NCBI RefSeq assembly: GCF_000262755.1
Contig: NZ_AFEU01000003.1
Coordinates: 1 to 64,000 of the forward strand
Reading direction: 5' to 3'
From: Bacillus methanolicus PB1
GTDB lineage: Bacteria; Bacillota; Bacilli; Bacillales; Cytobacillaceae
Length of the DNA: 64,000 bases
The stretch's first letter is position 1, and every line of letters starts with the position of its first letter. The notes beneath the pieces were generated by a model, which ran no database searches, had not been told where the DNA came from, and saw only the letters and a program-made list of their open reading frames with translations. Below are positions 26,675 through 36,006 of the stretch, in pieces. A program made the position numbers and the translations under genes.

Positions 26675-26826
26675 TACTTATTAATACGTGGAAGTAATAC
26701 ATTTTGCATTGCGTTGTTCGCTAATAATTTGATACTGAAGAAGGAATCCTTCAGTTATTTCAGGGGCAGTCAGGTCTGGTGCTTAGCTTTTGAGCCAGAC
26801 CCGCCAGCCCTCTTTTTTTGTTTTAA
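26585..26826. repeat. Downstream copy of the 230-bp direct repeat
   Basis: About 242 bp homologous to 23862-24094. It includes the final codons of the nitrilase remnant, the spacer and the two-stem terminator. The repeat encloses the amidase. Confidence 0.75.
26762..26820 (+). terminator. Two-stem terminator, copy 2
   Basis: GGTCTGG pairs with CCAGACC and outer AGGGGC partly with GCCCT, followed by CTTTTTTTG. One base in the outer stem differs from copy 1. Confidence 0.7.
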
Positions 26827-27326
26827 GTAGTTAAGTTCTGTGGCTCACGATTAAGAAATTTTTCTTTTACAAAAGGGAGGATCCAATAATCGACACCAAT
26901 TTTTGCAGCATTAAATCCAGCGATTAAAATAATAATTTCTAATAATAACATTTGAGGATTAGTGCTGGTAGTCCCTGAAAACATATAAGAAAAGTTCATG
27001 ATTACTCCCATCAAAGTCGCAAATGTAGTAAACAATCCTAAAAGTAGAGCCAGGCCGACGAGAAACTCGCCCCATGGAACTAAAATATTAAAAAATTCAA
27101 CATTTGGCAGAGCTATTGTTTCAATAAAATTTCCCCACCACCCCTGAACTGCAGGATGTTCTCCTGTTGTTTTAGATAAAGCCCCTTTTAGAAAACCGGA
27201 AGCATCAAATTTTCCCTCCGTGATTTTTCCAAATCCGGCTTTTAACCAGGTCCATCCCAGGTAAATTCGGATAAGCGTTAATAAGTATTTCACATGTGGA
27301 TTTACTTTCAGAAACTGGATAAACAA
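26823..27326 (-). CDS. DoxX-family membrane protein
   Basis: A 167-residue protein with four hydrophobic spans. The motifs LIRIYLGWTWLKAGFGKI, LVPWGEFLVGLALLLGL and FSYMFSGTTSTNP are typical of DoxX/DoxD-like proteins, associated with quinone-linked redox or oxidative stress. The TTG start follows AAGGGGTG. The stop overlaps the 230-bp repeat end. A Fur-box-like sequence stands about 25 bp upstream. Confidence 0.8.
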   Translation of the reverse strand: MFIQFLKVNPHVKYLLTLIRIYLGWTWLKAGFGKITEGKFDASGFLKGALSKTTGEHPAVQGWWGNFIETIALPNVEFFNILVPWGEFLVGLALLLGLFTTFATLMGVIMNFSYMFSGTTSTNPQMLLLEIIILIAGFNAAKIGVDYWILPFVKEKFLNREPQNLTT

Positions 27327-27349
27327 TATTTACACCCCTTATTTATTAA

Positions 27350-27369
27350 TAATGATTTTCGTTATCAAT
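27350..27369 (-). promoter_or_regulatory. Fur-box-like palindrome ahead of the DoxX gene
   Basis: On the minus strand, TGATAACGAAAATCA matches the 7-1-7 Fur repeat TGATAATNATTATCA in 11 of 14 non-N positions. It lies just upstream of the TTG start of the DoxX gene. Iron control is inferred. Confidence 0.35.
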
Positions 27370-27487
27370 TATAAAATCTTAAAAAATAACTTCAACGGTA
27401 CTTTGAACTATCTTGCAGATGGGAAATTAATACCACAAATAACCATATGTTACCTGCATAGTTCGTATAGGATAAGTCTTGACCATG

Positions 27488-27567
27488 ATCCAAACCCGCT
27501 CTGCGTTAACGCGTTAAAGCGGTGAGGGTCAGACCCGCTCTTTGTTTAAGTGGTAACGCGTTAAAGT
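27488..27567. repeat. Two degenerate copies of the 39-bp repeat
   Basis: CCAAACCCGCTCTGCGTTAAC with GCGTTAAAGC, then GGTCAGACCCGCTCT with GGTAACGCGTTAAAG. Related to the four copies at 23479. They lie between the DoxX and GH18 genes. Confidence 0.8.
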
Positions 27568-27645
27568 GAAGGGGAATAATTTATGAAATAATTCCTTTTC
27601 ATTTCCAGAGAGATTCTTTAGGATAGAAGCAGGGAGGAGTTGAAT

Positions 27646-29376
27646 TTGGCTAGAGTTGAATACGAAAGGCAAAAAACAGTTCCGAAGAAATGGATTTTGG
27701 CAGGATTATTTCTGGCATTCTTTCTGATTATTTCAAGCATTCTACTAATCTTCTATCCTTTTGCTTCACCGGTCAAAGAAGAATATTTCACCGGTAAGAA
27801 CCCGATTATTTTTCAAGGAAAACAGGCCGGGAATGCAATGATTGAAAAAAGCATCATTTATATACCGCTTTCCCTATTAAAAAAGATAGATGAATCGATT
27901 GCGTATGATGAAAAATCAAACTCAGTGATCATCACAACAGCAGATAAAGTCGTTCAAATGCCCTCTGAATCTTTGACGTATTTTATCAATCAAAAGCCTG
28001 TCAAACTGCACTTGTCACCAACAATATCAAATAAAGGAGAACTCTATTTGTCGCTTGATACCATATTGCCTTTTTATCCGCTCCAATACCGGATTCTCAA
28101 TGAAAGCGGGGCGATTTGGATCCAAAAAGTTGGAGAAACAATAAAAAAAGGAACCATCACAAACGAAGATGTACAAACTGAAAAACTCCGCCTCAGAACG
28201 GAACCAAATCTCCTAAGCCCGTATACTGCTGAGACAAAATTGAATGAATCTGTCTTTATCGAACAAAAAAAGGAAGACTACTATTTTGTACGGAAAAAAA
28301 CAGGAGAAGCGGGCTATATTCGTAAAGACTTAGTTAAGGAAAAAGAAACTTTCACAATCACGGTAAAGAGGGAACAAAAAGAAGCAGTATTGCCAAAAAT
28401 AAATGGACCTGTTCAATTAACATGGGAAGCTGTTTATGAAAAAAATCCCGACACAGATCGAATTCCGCCTATGCCCGGCGTAAATGTCGTGGCCCCAACT
28501 TGGTTTGAGCTTGCTTCTGAAACCGGATCAGTAAAGAATCTCGGCTCTATAGATTACGTCAAGTGGGCAAAAAAACGAAAATATCAAGTGTGGGGACTGT
28601 TTTCAAATGCATTCGATCCAAAACTTACAAAAGCAGCTTTTAAAGACTATGAAACAAGGCAAACCATCATTCGCCAGCTTCTTCATTATAGTAAAATGTA
28701 TCAATTAGACGGAATCAATCTTGATATAGAAAATGTAAATGAAGAAGACGGACCACTTGTAACACAATTTGTTAGGGAAGCAGTTCCGTTTTTTCATGAT
28801 GCAGGATTAATCGTTTCAATGGATATTACGTTTATCGCCGGAGGAAACTGGTCTGCATTTTATGAAAGGGATAAACTGGCCGATCTTGTCGATTATTTAA
28901 TAGTAATGACATATGATGAGCATTGGGCAACTTCTCCTGTAGCAGGAAGTGTTGCAAGCCTTCCGTGGGTAGAGGAAAATCTTAAGAAGTTATTGGAGAT
29001 TGTTCCAAGCGAAAAATTAATTCTTGGAGTGCCATTATATTCAAGACTTTGGAAAGAACAGCACCTTAATAACGGCATAACAAAGCTTACCTCCAAAGCA
29101 TTATCAATGGATAAAGTGAAAGAATGGCTTGATGCGAATAAAGTGCAGCCAAAATATGATCCATCCACAGGTCAAAATTATGCGGAATATGATTCTGAAA
29201 AAGAAAAAGCGACGTATAAAATTTGGATTGAAGATGAACATTCCTTAAAAAAGAGGTCAGAGCTAGCCAGAAAATATAATTTGGCCGGAGTAGCAAGCTG
29301 GTCCAGATTTTTTGCTAATGAGAAAGCATGGTCAGCATTAAATATTAAGCAACAGACCAATGTTACAAAAAAATAA
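27646..29376 (+). CDS. Membrane-anchored GH18 glycosidase with SH3-like domain
   Basis: About 576 residues. The TTG at 27646 is preferred; GGGAGGAG lies 8 bp upstream and an earlier TTG at 27640 is too close to it. One N-terminal TM segment (WILAGLFLAFFLIISSILLIF) anchors it. An SH3-like region (about 180-235, KLRLRTEPNLLSPY ... GEAGYIRKDLV) precedes the GH18 domain, whose catalytic DGxxxDxE appears as DGINLDIE. The closest known groups act on cell wall or spore cortex glycan (YaaH/SleL-like). Part of its 5' region is duplicated at 24104. Confidence 0.85.
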   Translation: MARVEYERQKTVPKKWILAGLFLAFFLIISSILLIFYPFASPVKEEYFTGKNPIIFQGKQAGNAMIEKSIIYIPLSLLKKIDESIAYDEKSNSVIITTADKVVQMPSESLTYFINQKPVKLHLSPTISNKGELYLSLDTILPFYPLQYRILNESGAIWIQKVGETIKKGTITNEDVQTEKLRLRTEPNLLSPYTAETKLNESVFIEQKKEDYYFVRKKTGEAGYIRKDLVKEKETFTITVKREQKEAVLPKINGPVQLTWEAVYEKNPDTDRIPPMPGVNVVAPTWFELASETGSVKNLGSIDYVKWAKKRKYQVWGLFSNAFDPKLTKAAFKDYETRQTIIRQLLHYSKMYQLDGINLDIENVNEEDGPLVTQFVREAVPFFHDAGLIVSMDITFIAGGNWSAFYERDKLADLVDYLIVMTYDEHWATSPVAGSVASLPWVEENLKKLLEIVPSEKLILGVPLYSRLWKEQHLNNGITKLTSKALSMDKVKEWLDANKVQPKYDPSTGQNYAEYDSEKEKATYKIWIEDEHSLKKRSELARKYNLAGVASWSRFFANEKAWSALNIKQQTNVTKK

Positions 29377-29531
29377 ATACAAAAATCGCTTCTATCCCAC
29401 TTTAAGATTAGACCTTCTCGAAAGAATCTGCAAAGCATTTTTTAGATGAAAAAATGAAAGTTGGTTAGAATAGAATTGTAAATGTAAACGCCTTCCCTTT
29501 TTACGGAAGCATAAGAAAAGGAGTCATTATT

Positions 29532-29945
29532 ATGCAGATTGAGAATCCAAGCAGAGAAGAAATAAGGGATATATTGAAAAAAGCAAAACGAATTGCAGTA
29601 GTGGGATTAAGCGATAAACCTGAACGAACTTCTTATATGGTTGCAGAAGCGATGAAAAATGCCGGTTATGAAATCATACCGGTCAATCCGAATGTAGATG
29701 AAGTGTTCGGTATCAAAGCCGTACCTTCCTTAAAAGACATCGAGGGACATGTTGATATTGTTGACGTTTTTCGGCGTTCTGAATATTTGCCGGAAATTGC
29801 AAAGGAATTTACCGAAATTGACGCAGATGTGTTCTGGGCACAGTTAGGCGTGGTAAATGAAGAAGCATATGAATTATTAAAAGAAAAGGGTTATACAGTT
29901 ATCATGGATCGCTGCATCAAAGTAGAGCATGCGTTGACAAAATAA
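29532..29945 (+). CDS. yneT: CoA-binding protein YneT
   Basis: A 137-residue protein with a CoA-binding Rossmann-like fold: KRIAVVGLSDKPERTSYMVAEAM, then VNPNVDEVFG, VDIVDVFRRSEY and MDRCIKVEH. Family members bind CoA; function unknown. ATG follows AAAGGAGTCATT. It precedes parE as in B. subtilis. Confidence 0.88.
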   Translation: MQIENPSREEIRDILKKAKRIAVVGLSDKPERTSYMVAEAMKNAGYEIIPVNPNVDEVFGIKAVPSLKDIEGHVDIVDVFRRSEYLPEIAKEFTEIDADVFWAQLGVVNEEAYELLKEKGYTVIMDRCIKVEHALTK

Positions 29946-29954
29946 ACATAAAGC

Positions 29955-29989
29955 AAGGGGCTGACTCATCAGGGTCTGACCCTTTTTTT
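29955..29989 (+). terminator. Terminator after yneT
   Basis: AAGGG pairs with CCCTT across GGCTGACTCATC, followed by seven T residues. It shares GGGGCTGACTCAT with the parC terminator. Confidence 0.65.
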
Positions 29990-30234
29990 GTTTCGGGGCT
30001 AAACGATCACTCCCGCTTTTCCAAAGAACGATTTGCCAAATTGAAATAAAACGATACAATAAAGCATAGACGTTTCGGGAATATATGATAAAATAGAAAT
30101 GAGAACACATGTTCCTTTAATATATTTTTCCATGATTTAAAAGGAATATGTTTATGTGAAACCGAATACATTTTCAGATGTTCGATAACGAGAATCATTG
30201 AAATGTGTTTGCAAGTAGTGAAAGGGGTATGTAC

Positions 30235-32211
30235 GTGTCAAGAAATCAGCATGCTTTTGATTACAACGATGATGCCATACAAGTACTGGAAGGCTTAGAG
30301 GCTGTTCGAAAAAGACCGGGAATGTACATTGGCAGCACTGATGGCCGCGGTCTTCATCACTTAGTATATGAAATAGTGGATAATGCAGTCGATGAAGCTC
30401 TTGCCGGTTATGGCGACCATATCATCGTGAAAATACATAAAGATAACTCAATCAGTGTTGTTGATAAGGGGAGAGGAATGCCGACCGGGATGCATAAACT
30501 GGGCAAGCCTACCCCTGAAGTAATATTAACTGTTCTTCATGCGGGCGGTAAATTTGGTCAGGGTGGATACAAGACGAGCGGCGGGCTGCACGGTGTCGGT
30601 GCATCTGTCGTAAATGCACTGTCTGAATGGCTTGAAGTAACGATAAAAAGAGACGGTTTTGTCTATAAACAGCGATTTGAAAATGGCGGTAAACCTGTAA
30701 CCACTTTGGAGAAAATTGGAAAAACAAACCAGACGGGAACGACAATCCACTTTAAGCCGGATCCCGATATTTTTACTACGACAACATTCAACTATGAAAC
30801 CTTATGCGAGCGGCTGCGCGAATCTGCTTTTTTATTGAAGGGTTTAAAGATCGAAATCTTAGATGAACGCAATGATTTTCTGGATGTGTTCCACTATGAG
30901 ACAGGGATTAAAGCATTTGTTGAATACTTGAATGAAGAAAAAGATGTTCTACATCCTGTTATCAGTTTTGAAGGGGAACAAAATGGGATTGAAGTAGAAT
31001 TTGCTTTTCAATTTAATGACGGCTATTCGGAAAATGTTCTTTCGTTCGTTAACAATGTCCGCACAAAAGATGGCGGAACCCATGAAGCAGGTTCAAAAAC
31101 TGCCATGACACGCGCTTTCAATGATTATGCACGCAAAGTTGGTTTGTTAAAAGAAAAAGACAAAAACCTTGATGGAGCTGATATTCGCGAGGGATTGTCC
31201 GCAATCATTTCCGTTCGGATACCGGAAAATCTTTTGCAGTTTGAAGGGCAAACAAAAGGAAAGCTGGGGACGAGTGAAGCACGTTCTGCAGTTGATGCAG
31301 TTGTTTCCGAACATCTTTCCTATTTCCTTGAGGAAAATCCGGATATCAGTTCACTGTTAATTAAAAAAGCAATCAAAGCTTATCAAGCGAGAGAGGCTGC
31401 AAGGAAAGCAAGGGAAGAAGCACGGAGCGGAAAAAAACGCAAGCGCTCCGAAGCGATGCTTTCCGGTAAACTAACCCCGGCGCAATCAAGGAATCCGCAA
31501 AAAAATGAATTGTATCTTGTTGAGGGCGATTCCGCGGGAGGTTCTGCCAAGCAAGGGCGGGACCGCCGTTTTCAGGCTGTCCTTCCGCTGAGGGGCAAAG
31601 TCATTAATACGGAAAAAGCAAAGCTTCAAGACATCTTCAAAAATGAAGAAATTAATACGATTATTCATGCAATCGGAGCAGGTGTAGGCGCCGACTTTAA
31701 TCTTGAAGATGTAAATTATGATAAAATCGTGATCATGACTGACGCGGATACTGATGGTGCCCATATCCAGGTGCTGCTCCTTACTTTCTTTTACCGGTAC
31801 ATGAAGCCGCTCGTTGAAGCCGGCAAGGTGTTTATTGCCCTCCCGCCGTTGTATAAAGTGAGCAAGGGAACCGGAAAAAAGGAAGTGGTCGAATATGCAT
31901 GGAGTGATGAAGAACTTCAAGGCGCAATCAAAAAAGTCGGAAAAGGCTATATGATTCAGCGCTATAAAGGTTTAGGAGAAATGAATGCCGACCAGCTGTG
32001 GGAAACAACAATGAATCCGGAAACTCGTACACTTATACGAGTCCGGATTGACGATGCAGCCCGTGCAGAACGCCGGGTTACGACCTTGATGGGCGACAAA
32101 GTTGAACCACGGAGAAAATGGATTGAAAATAACGTTGCTTTCGGCCTTGATGATGATGAGAACATTTTAGAAAACGAGAATATTTCAGTGGCAGAGGAGG
32201 TTGCTGAATAA
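30235..32211 (+). CDS. parE: DNA topoisomerase IV subunit B
   Basis: About 658 residues. The GTG start (30235) is chosen because AAAGGGG lies 8 bp upstream; an ATG at 30229 is too near. The GHKL ATPase domain has EIVDNAVDEA and GGKFGQGGYKTSGGLHGVGAS. The transducer and TOPRIM domains follow with LVEGDSAGGSAKQGRDRRFQ and MTDADTDGAHIQ. With ParC it decatenates chromosomes using ATP. The stop overlaps the parC start by 1 bp, implying coupled translation. It is ParE rather than GyrB by pairing with parC and by gene order. Confidence 0.95.
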   Translation: MSRNQHAFDYNDDAIQVLEGLEAVRKRPGMYIGSTDGRGLHHLVYEIVDNAVDEALAGYGDHIIVKIHKDNSISVVDKGRGMPTGMHKLGKPTPEVILTVLHAGGKFGQGGYKTSGGLHGVGASVVNALSEWLEVTIKRDGFVYKQRFENGGKPVTTLEKIGKTNQTGTTIHFKPDPDIFTTTTFNYETLCERLRESAFLLKGLKIEILDERNDFLDVFHYETGIKAFVEYLNEEKDVLHPVISFEGEQNGIEVEFAFQFNDGYSENVLSFVNNVRTKDGGTHEAGSKTAMTRAFNDYARKVGLLKEKDKNLDGADIREGLSAIISVRIPENLLQFEGQTKGKLGTSEARSAVDAVVSEHLSYFLEENPDISSLLIKKAIKAYQAREAARKAREEARSGKKRKRSEAMLSGKLTPAQSRNPQKNELYLVEGDSAGGSAKQGRDRRFQAVLPLRGKVINTEKAKLQDIFKNEEINTIIHAIGAGVGADFNLEDVNYDKIVIMTDADTDGAHIQVLLLTFFYRYMKPLVEAGKVFIALPPLYKVSKGTGKKEVVEYAWSDEELQGAIKKVGKGYMIQRYKGLGEMNADQLWETTMNPETRTLIRVRIDDAARAERRVTTLMGDKVEPRRKWIENNVAFGLDDDENILENENISVAEEVAE

Positions 32212-34664
32212 TGAGTACGGTTGAAAAATTTCGTGACTTGCCGCTTGAAGATGTGCTGGGCGACCGATTCGGGAGATACAGCAAATACATTATTCAAGAA
32301 CGAGCCCTTCCGGATGCAAGAGACGGTTTAAAACCTGTTCAGCGGCGCATCCTGTATGCGATGCACGTTGACGGAAATACGCACGATAAAGGGTTTCGGA
32401 AATCAGCCAAAACCGTCGGGAATGTAATCGGTAATTATCATCCCCACGGTGATACATCTGTTTATGATGCGATGGTGCGTATGAGCCAGGAGTGGAAGCT
32501 GCGGAATCTCTTGATTGAAATGCATGGAAACAATGGAAGCATTGACGGCGATCCGCCGGCTGCCATGCGTTATACAGAGGCAAGGCTGTCAGCTATTTCA
32601 GCTGAACTTTTAAGGGATATTGACAAACAAACGGTAGACTTTATCCCCAATTTTGATGATACATCAAAGGAACCGACCGTTCTTCCGGCGATGTTTCCGA
32701 ATCTTTTAGTAAATGGCTCTACAGGAATTTCCGCCGGTTATGCAACCGATATTCCGCCCCACCACCTAGAAGAAGTGATTGACGGGGTTATTATGAGAAT
32801 GGAAAATCCTGATTGTACCGTCCAGGACTTAATGACGGTTATTAAAGGTCCTGATTTTCCGACAGGCGGAATTATTCAAGGTGTTGAAGGAATCCAAAAA
32901 GCATACGAAACCGGGAAAGGGAAGATCATTGTCCGCGGCAAAGCGGAAATTGAAAATATCCGCGGTGGAAGACAGCAAATAGTGATCACCGAAATTCCTT
33001 ATGATGTGAATAAAGCCAATCTTGTGAAAAAAATCGATGAATTCCGCATTGACCGAAAAGTTGAAGGAATTGCTGAAGTCCGGGACGAAACGGATCGGAC
33101 GGGTTTGCGGATTGTGGTTGAACTCAAAAAAGATGCCGATGCAGAAGGCGTTCTGAATTACCTTTATAAAAACAGCGATTTGCAAATTCCATATAATTTC
33201 AACATGGTTGCTATACATAAAAAAAGACCGAAGCTTATGGGACTTCGGGAGCTTCTTGATGCATATATTGAGCATCAAAAAGAAGTCGTAACGCGAAGAT
33301 CAAAATATGATTTGCAAAAAGCAAAGGAACGGCAGCACATTGTAGAAGGTTTAATGAAGGCATTATCCATCCTCGATGAGGTAATCGCTGTCATCCGTGC
33401 ATCAAAAGATAAACGCGATGCCAAAGATAACTTAATGGCAAAATTTGAATTTACGGAGCCGCAGGCTGAAGCGATCGTTTCCTTGCAGCTCTACCGGTTA
33501 ACAAATACGGATATTACAGCATTGAAAAAAGAAGCGGAAGAATTGGCAAAGAAAATTGAAGAGCTGACGGCGATCCTTGAAAGTGATAAAAAACTTTCTT
33601 CCGTAATTAAAAAAGAATTAAAAGAAGTGAAAAAGCGTTTCAAAGATGAACGCCGCACAAAAATCGAGGAAAAAATTGAAGAAATCAAAATTAATTTAGA
33701 TGTCCTCGTTGCAAATGAGGATGTCATCGTAACCGTAACAAAGGAAGGCTATGTAAAACGGACAAGCCAGCGTTCCTATGCAGCGTCGAATGGCCAAGAC
33801 CTGGCTATGAAAGATTCTGACCGTCTGCTTGCCCAGTTATTCATGAATACAACAGATGTTCTGCTTATGTTTACGAATAAAGGCAACTATTTGTATTGTC
33901 CGGTACATGAACTTCCTGATATTCGCTGGAAAGACCTTGGGCAGCATATTGCAAATCTCATCCAAATTGATCGGGACGAAGAAATTATCCGGGCAATTCC
34001 TATAAAAGATTTTGAAGAGGATTCTTATCTGTTATTTGTAACGAAAAACGGGATGGTTAAGAAAACGGAATTAAAGCATTACAAAGCCCAGCGTTATTCA
34101 AGACCGCTGGTAGCAATCAATTTGAAAGAAGATGACCATGTCATTGATGTTCATTTAACAGATGGCAGTAAAGAAATTTTCTTAGCGACCCATTTTGGGT
34201 ATGCTCTGCGTTTCCATGAAGAAGAAGTCAATATCGTCGGAGCACGGGCAGCTGGTGTAAAAGGAATCAATTTAAAAGAAAGCGATTTCGTTGCCGCTGG
34301 AAAAATCATTGAACAGCCATCAGAGGAAGAAGTCGTCATTGCAACTCAACGAGGCGCAATCAAGAAAATGAAATTGACCGAATTTGAACCGGGATCACGT
34401 GCAAAACGTGGGGTAGTCATGCTTCGGGAATTAAAATCAAACCCTCACCGAGTGATCGGTGCAGAAATCGTTACAAATGATGACAACATTATCGTGCAAA
34501 CGGAAAAGGGTCATCTTGAAAACATAAATATTTCAAGTTTACGAAACAGTGACCGTTATTCAAATGGAACTTTCCTTTTTGATGTGACGGAAACCGGAAA
34601 TGCGAAAGTTCTTTGGAAAATCGAGACAGTGGCTTTGCAGGAAGCAACTTCTGATAAAAATTAA
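32211..34664 (+). CDS. parC: DNA topoisomerase IV subunit A
   Basis: An 817-residue breakage-reunion subunit. The N-terminal domain holds DARDGLKPVQRRILYAMHVDG and HPHGDTSVYDAMVRMSQEW. The catalytic Tyr is in AMRYTEARLS. The C-terminal beta-pinwheel carries strands such as VTKEGYVKRTSQRSYA and VTKNGMVKKTEL. Ribosome binding site GAGGAGG is inside the parE end. The quinolone-determining serine/aspartate region (DTSVYDA) shows a normal Ser. Confidence 0.95.
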   Translation: MSTVEKFRDLPLEDVLGDRFGRYSKYIIQERALPDARDGLKPVQRRILYAMHVDGNTHDKGFRKSAKTVGNVIGNYHPHGDTSVYDAMVRMSQEWKLRNLLIEMHGNNGSIDGDPPAAMRYTEARLSAISAELLRDIDKQTVDFIPNFDDTSKEPTVLPAMFPNLLVNGSTGISAGYATDIPPHHLEEVIDGVIMRMENPDCTVQDLMTVIKGPDFPTGGIIQGVEGIQKAYETGKGKIIVRGKAEIENIRGGRQQIVITEIPYDVNKANLVKKIDEFRIDRKVEGIAEVRDETDRTGLRIVVELKKDADAEGVLNYLYKNSDLQIPYNFNMVAIHKKRPKLMGLRELLDAYIEHQKEVVTRRSKYDLQKAKERQHIVEGLMKALSILDEVIAVIRASKDKRDAKDNLMAKFEFTEPQAEAIVSLQLYRLTNTDITALKKEAEELAKKIEELTAILESDKKLSSVIKKELKEVKKRFKDERRTKIEEKIEEIKINLDVLVANEDVIVTVTKEGYVKRTSQRSYAASNGQDLAMKDSDRLLAQLFMNTTDVLLMFTNKGNYLYCPVHELPDIRWKDLGQHIANLIQIDRDEEIIRAIPIKDFEEDSYLLFVTKNGMVKKTELKHYKAQRYSRPLVAINLKEDDHVIDVHLTDGSKEIFLATHFGYALRFHEEEVNIVGARAAGVKGINLKESDFVAAGKIIEQPSEEEVVIATQRGAIKKMKLTEFEPGSRAKRGVVMLRELKSNPHRVIGAEIVTNDDNIIVQTEKGHLENINISSLRNSDRYSNGTFLFDVTETGNAKVLWKIETVALQEATSDKN

Positions 34665-34688
34665 CATTAATTTAACTGAATTAACAAC

Positions 34689-34774
34689 GGGGCTGACTCA
34701 TAAGGATCGAACTTCCTTCAACGATAAACAAATGGAAGGGTCTGACCTATCAACGTTGAGTCAGTCCCATTTTT
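34689..34774 (+). terminator. Terminator after parC
   Basis: GGGGCTGACTCA (34689-34700) pairs with TGAGTCAGTCCC (34757-34768, one G-T pair), then ATTTTTA. An inner GGAAG/CTTCC pairing is present. Confidence 0.75.
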
Positions 34775-34866
34775 AGTTTCGGAAATCAAAAATTTTCGGT
34801 TATTCTGCATGTTTTTTGGCAGAAAGAGGAACGATAACCGTATGATTCCAAAAAGGAGCGATCAAC

Positions 34867-35634
34867 ATGAAAAAAGAATTACTGTTTGCGTTTTCCGCTT
34901 TCTTTTTAATATCTCTTTCTGCCATTACGGGCGCCTACGCAGTAGGTGAATCAAAAAAGAGTATCACCGTTTCACAAGAAAAGGTGGATGTGACAGGCGA
35001 TGGGAAGAAAGACAAAGTTACAATCATTGGCATTCCATTTGAAGAAGGGGCAAATTTTTTAAAAGAAATTTTTCTAGAAATCGATGCTTCGAATGGAAAA
35101 AAATATAAAGTGGAATTAGAAGGCGGATATGAACCGCAAGTAAAATATGAAGACTTAAACCATGATCAAGTGAAAGATCTATTTATCTCAATCCCTACCG
35201 GAGGAAGCGGCGGTTTATCCAACTATTATTTGTATACTCTAAAAGATTTTAACTTAACTGACTTAACTGTACCCGAACCTTTAGTCATAACAAGCCAGTT
35301 TGAGGAAAATTATTGGGCATCATTAGTTGTTGATAAGACTGGCCAAAAGTATACATTTGATCTCAAAGACAGGAAAGCTGATTATGACAGGCTTGGATTA
35401 TATGTAAACGGTAAACTTAATGAACCTTCGGAGTTAATGATATTTCCATATAGTACATTAAAGCCGGTTATCGTGAAAGAAAATAAATATGGATTACTCG
35501 GCGTTCAAAGGGTTAGTGGGGCTTATAGTGCAGAAGGAATCGCATTTGTCGAATCAATCTGGTTTTATGAAAACGGAAAATGGAACTTAGTTAACTCTAA
35601 AGTTTATGAAATGAATAAAAAGCAGCGAAAATAG
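34867..35634 (+). CDS. Secreted protein with VCBS/calcium-loop-like motifs
   Basis: A 255-residue secreted protein. The signal peptide is KKELLFAFSAFFLISLSAITGAYA with an AYA-type cleavage site. Two DxDxDG-like loops (DVTGDGKKDKV and DLNHDQVKDLF) resemble FG-GAP/VCBS calcium-binding repeats. The remainder is beta-rich. The function is not recognised. ATG follows AAAAAGGAGCGATCAAC. A single-gene unit. Confidence 0.75.
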   Translation: MKKELLFAFSAFFLISLSAITGAYAVGESKKSITVSQEKVDVTGDGKKDKVTIIGIPFEEGANFLKEIFLEIDASNGKKYKVELEGGYEPQVKYEDLNHDQVKDLFISIPTGGSGGLSNYYLYTLKDFNLTDLTVPEPLVITSQFEENYWASLVVDKTGQKYTFDLKDRKADYDRLGLYVNGKLNEPSELMIFPYSTLKPVIVKENKYGLLGVQRVSGAYSAEGIAFVESIWFYENGKWNLVNSKVYEMNKKQRK

Positions 35635-35844
35635 GTCAATTTCAGGCTAAAGATGAATTTTTATATGATGTGGTAAGCGGGTCAATGCCATCACGAAAAT
35701 ATTGAATAAAAGATATTTCTTATCCTCTACCAAATGATTAAACAGAATTTTTATACTAAAATCTTCCACAATAGAATTTTTCTGTGGTATAATCAGGTTA
35801 AAAAAACATATACTATATACCACTTTTAAGGAGGTGTATAGCAT

Positions 35845-36006
35845 ATGTGTGATAAGGAGGAAAAGGATATGGCAGCATCTCAAGTAGTTCGTGAACCTGA
35901 AGTATTTGAATTTGTAAAACGTTCAAAAGAAATGATGCAACAAATCATGAAAGAAAAAGGCTTTACAGCAGATGAAGCAAAAAAAGCAATGGGTTTGAAA
36001 AATTAA
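35845..36006 (+). CDS. Antitoxin-like small protein
   Basis: A 53-residue ORF from the ATG at 35845, behind AAGGAGGTG, or 45 residues from a second in-frame ATG (35869), behind AAGGAGG. The helical, charged product (VREPEVFEFVKRSKEMM ... KGFTADEAKKAMGLKN) directly precedes a PIN-domain frame, overlapping its first codons, the usual antitoxin layout. Two ribosome binding sites may give two products. No DNA-binding motif is clear. Confidence 0.65.
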   Translation: MCDKEEKDMAASQVVREPEVFEFVKRSKEMMQQIMKEKGFTADEAKKAMGLKN

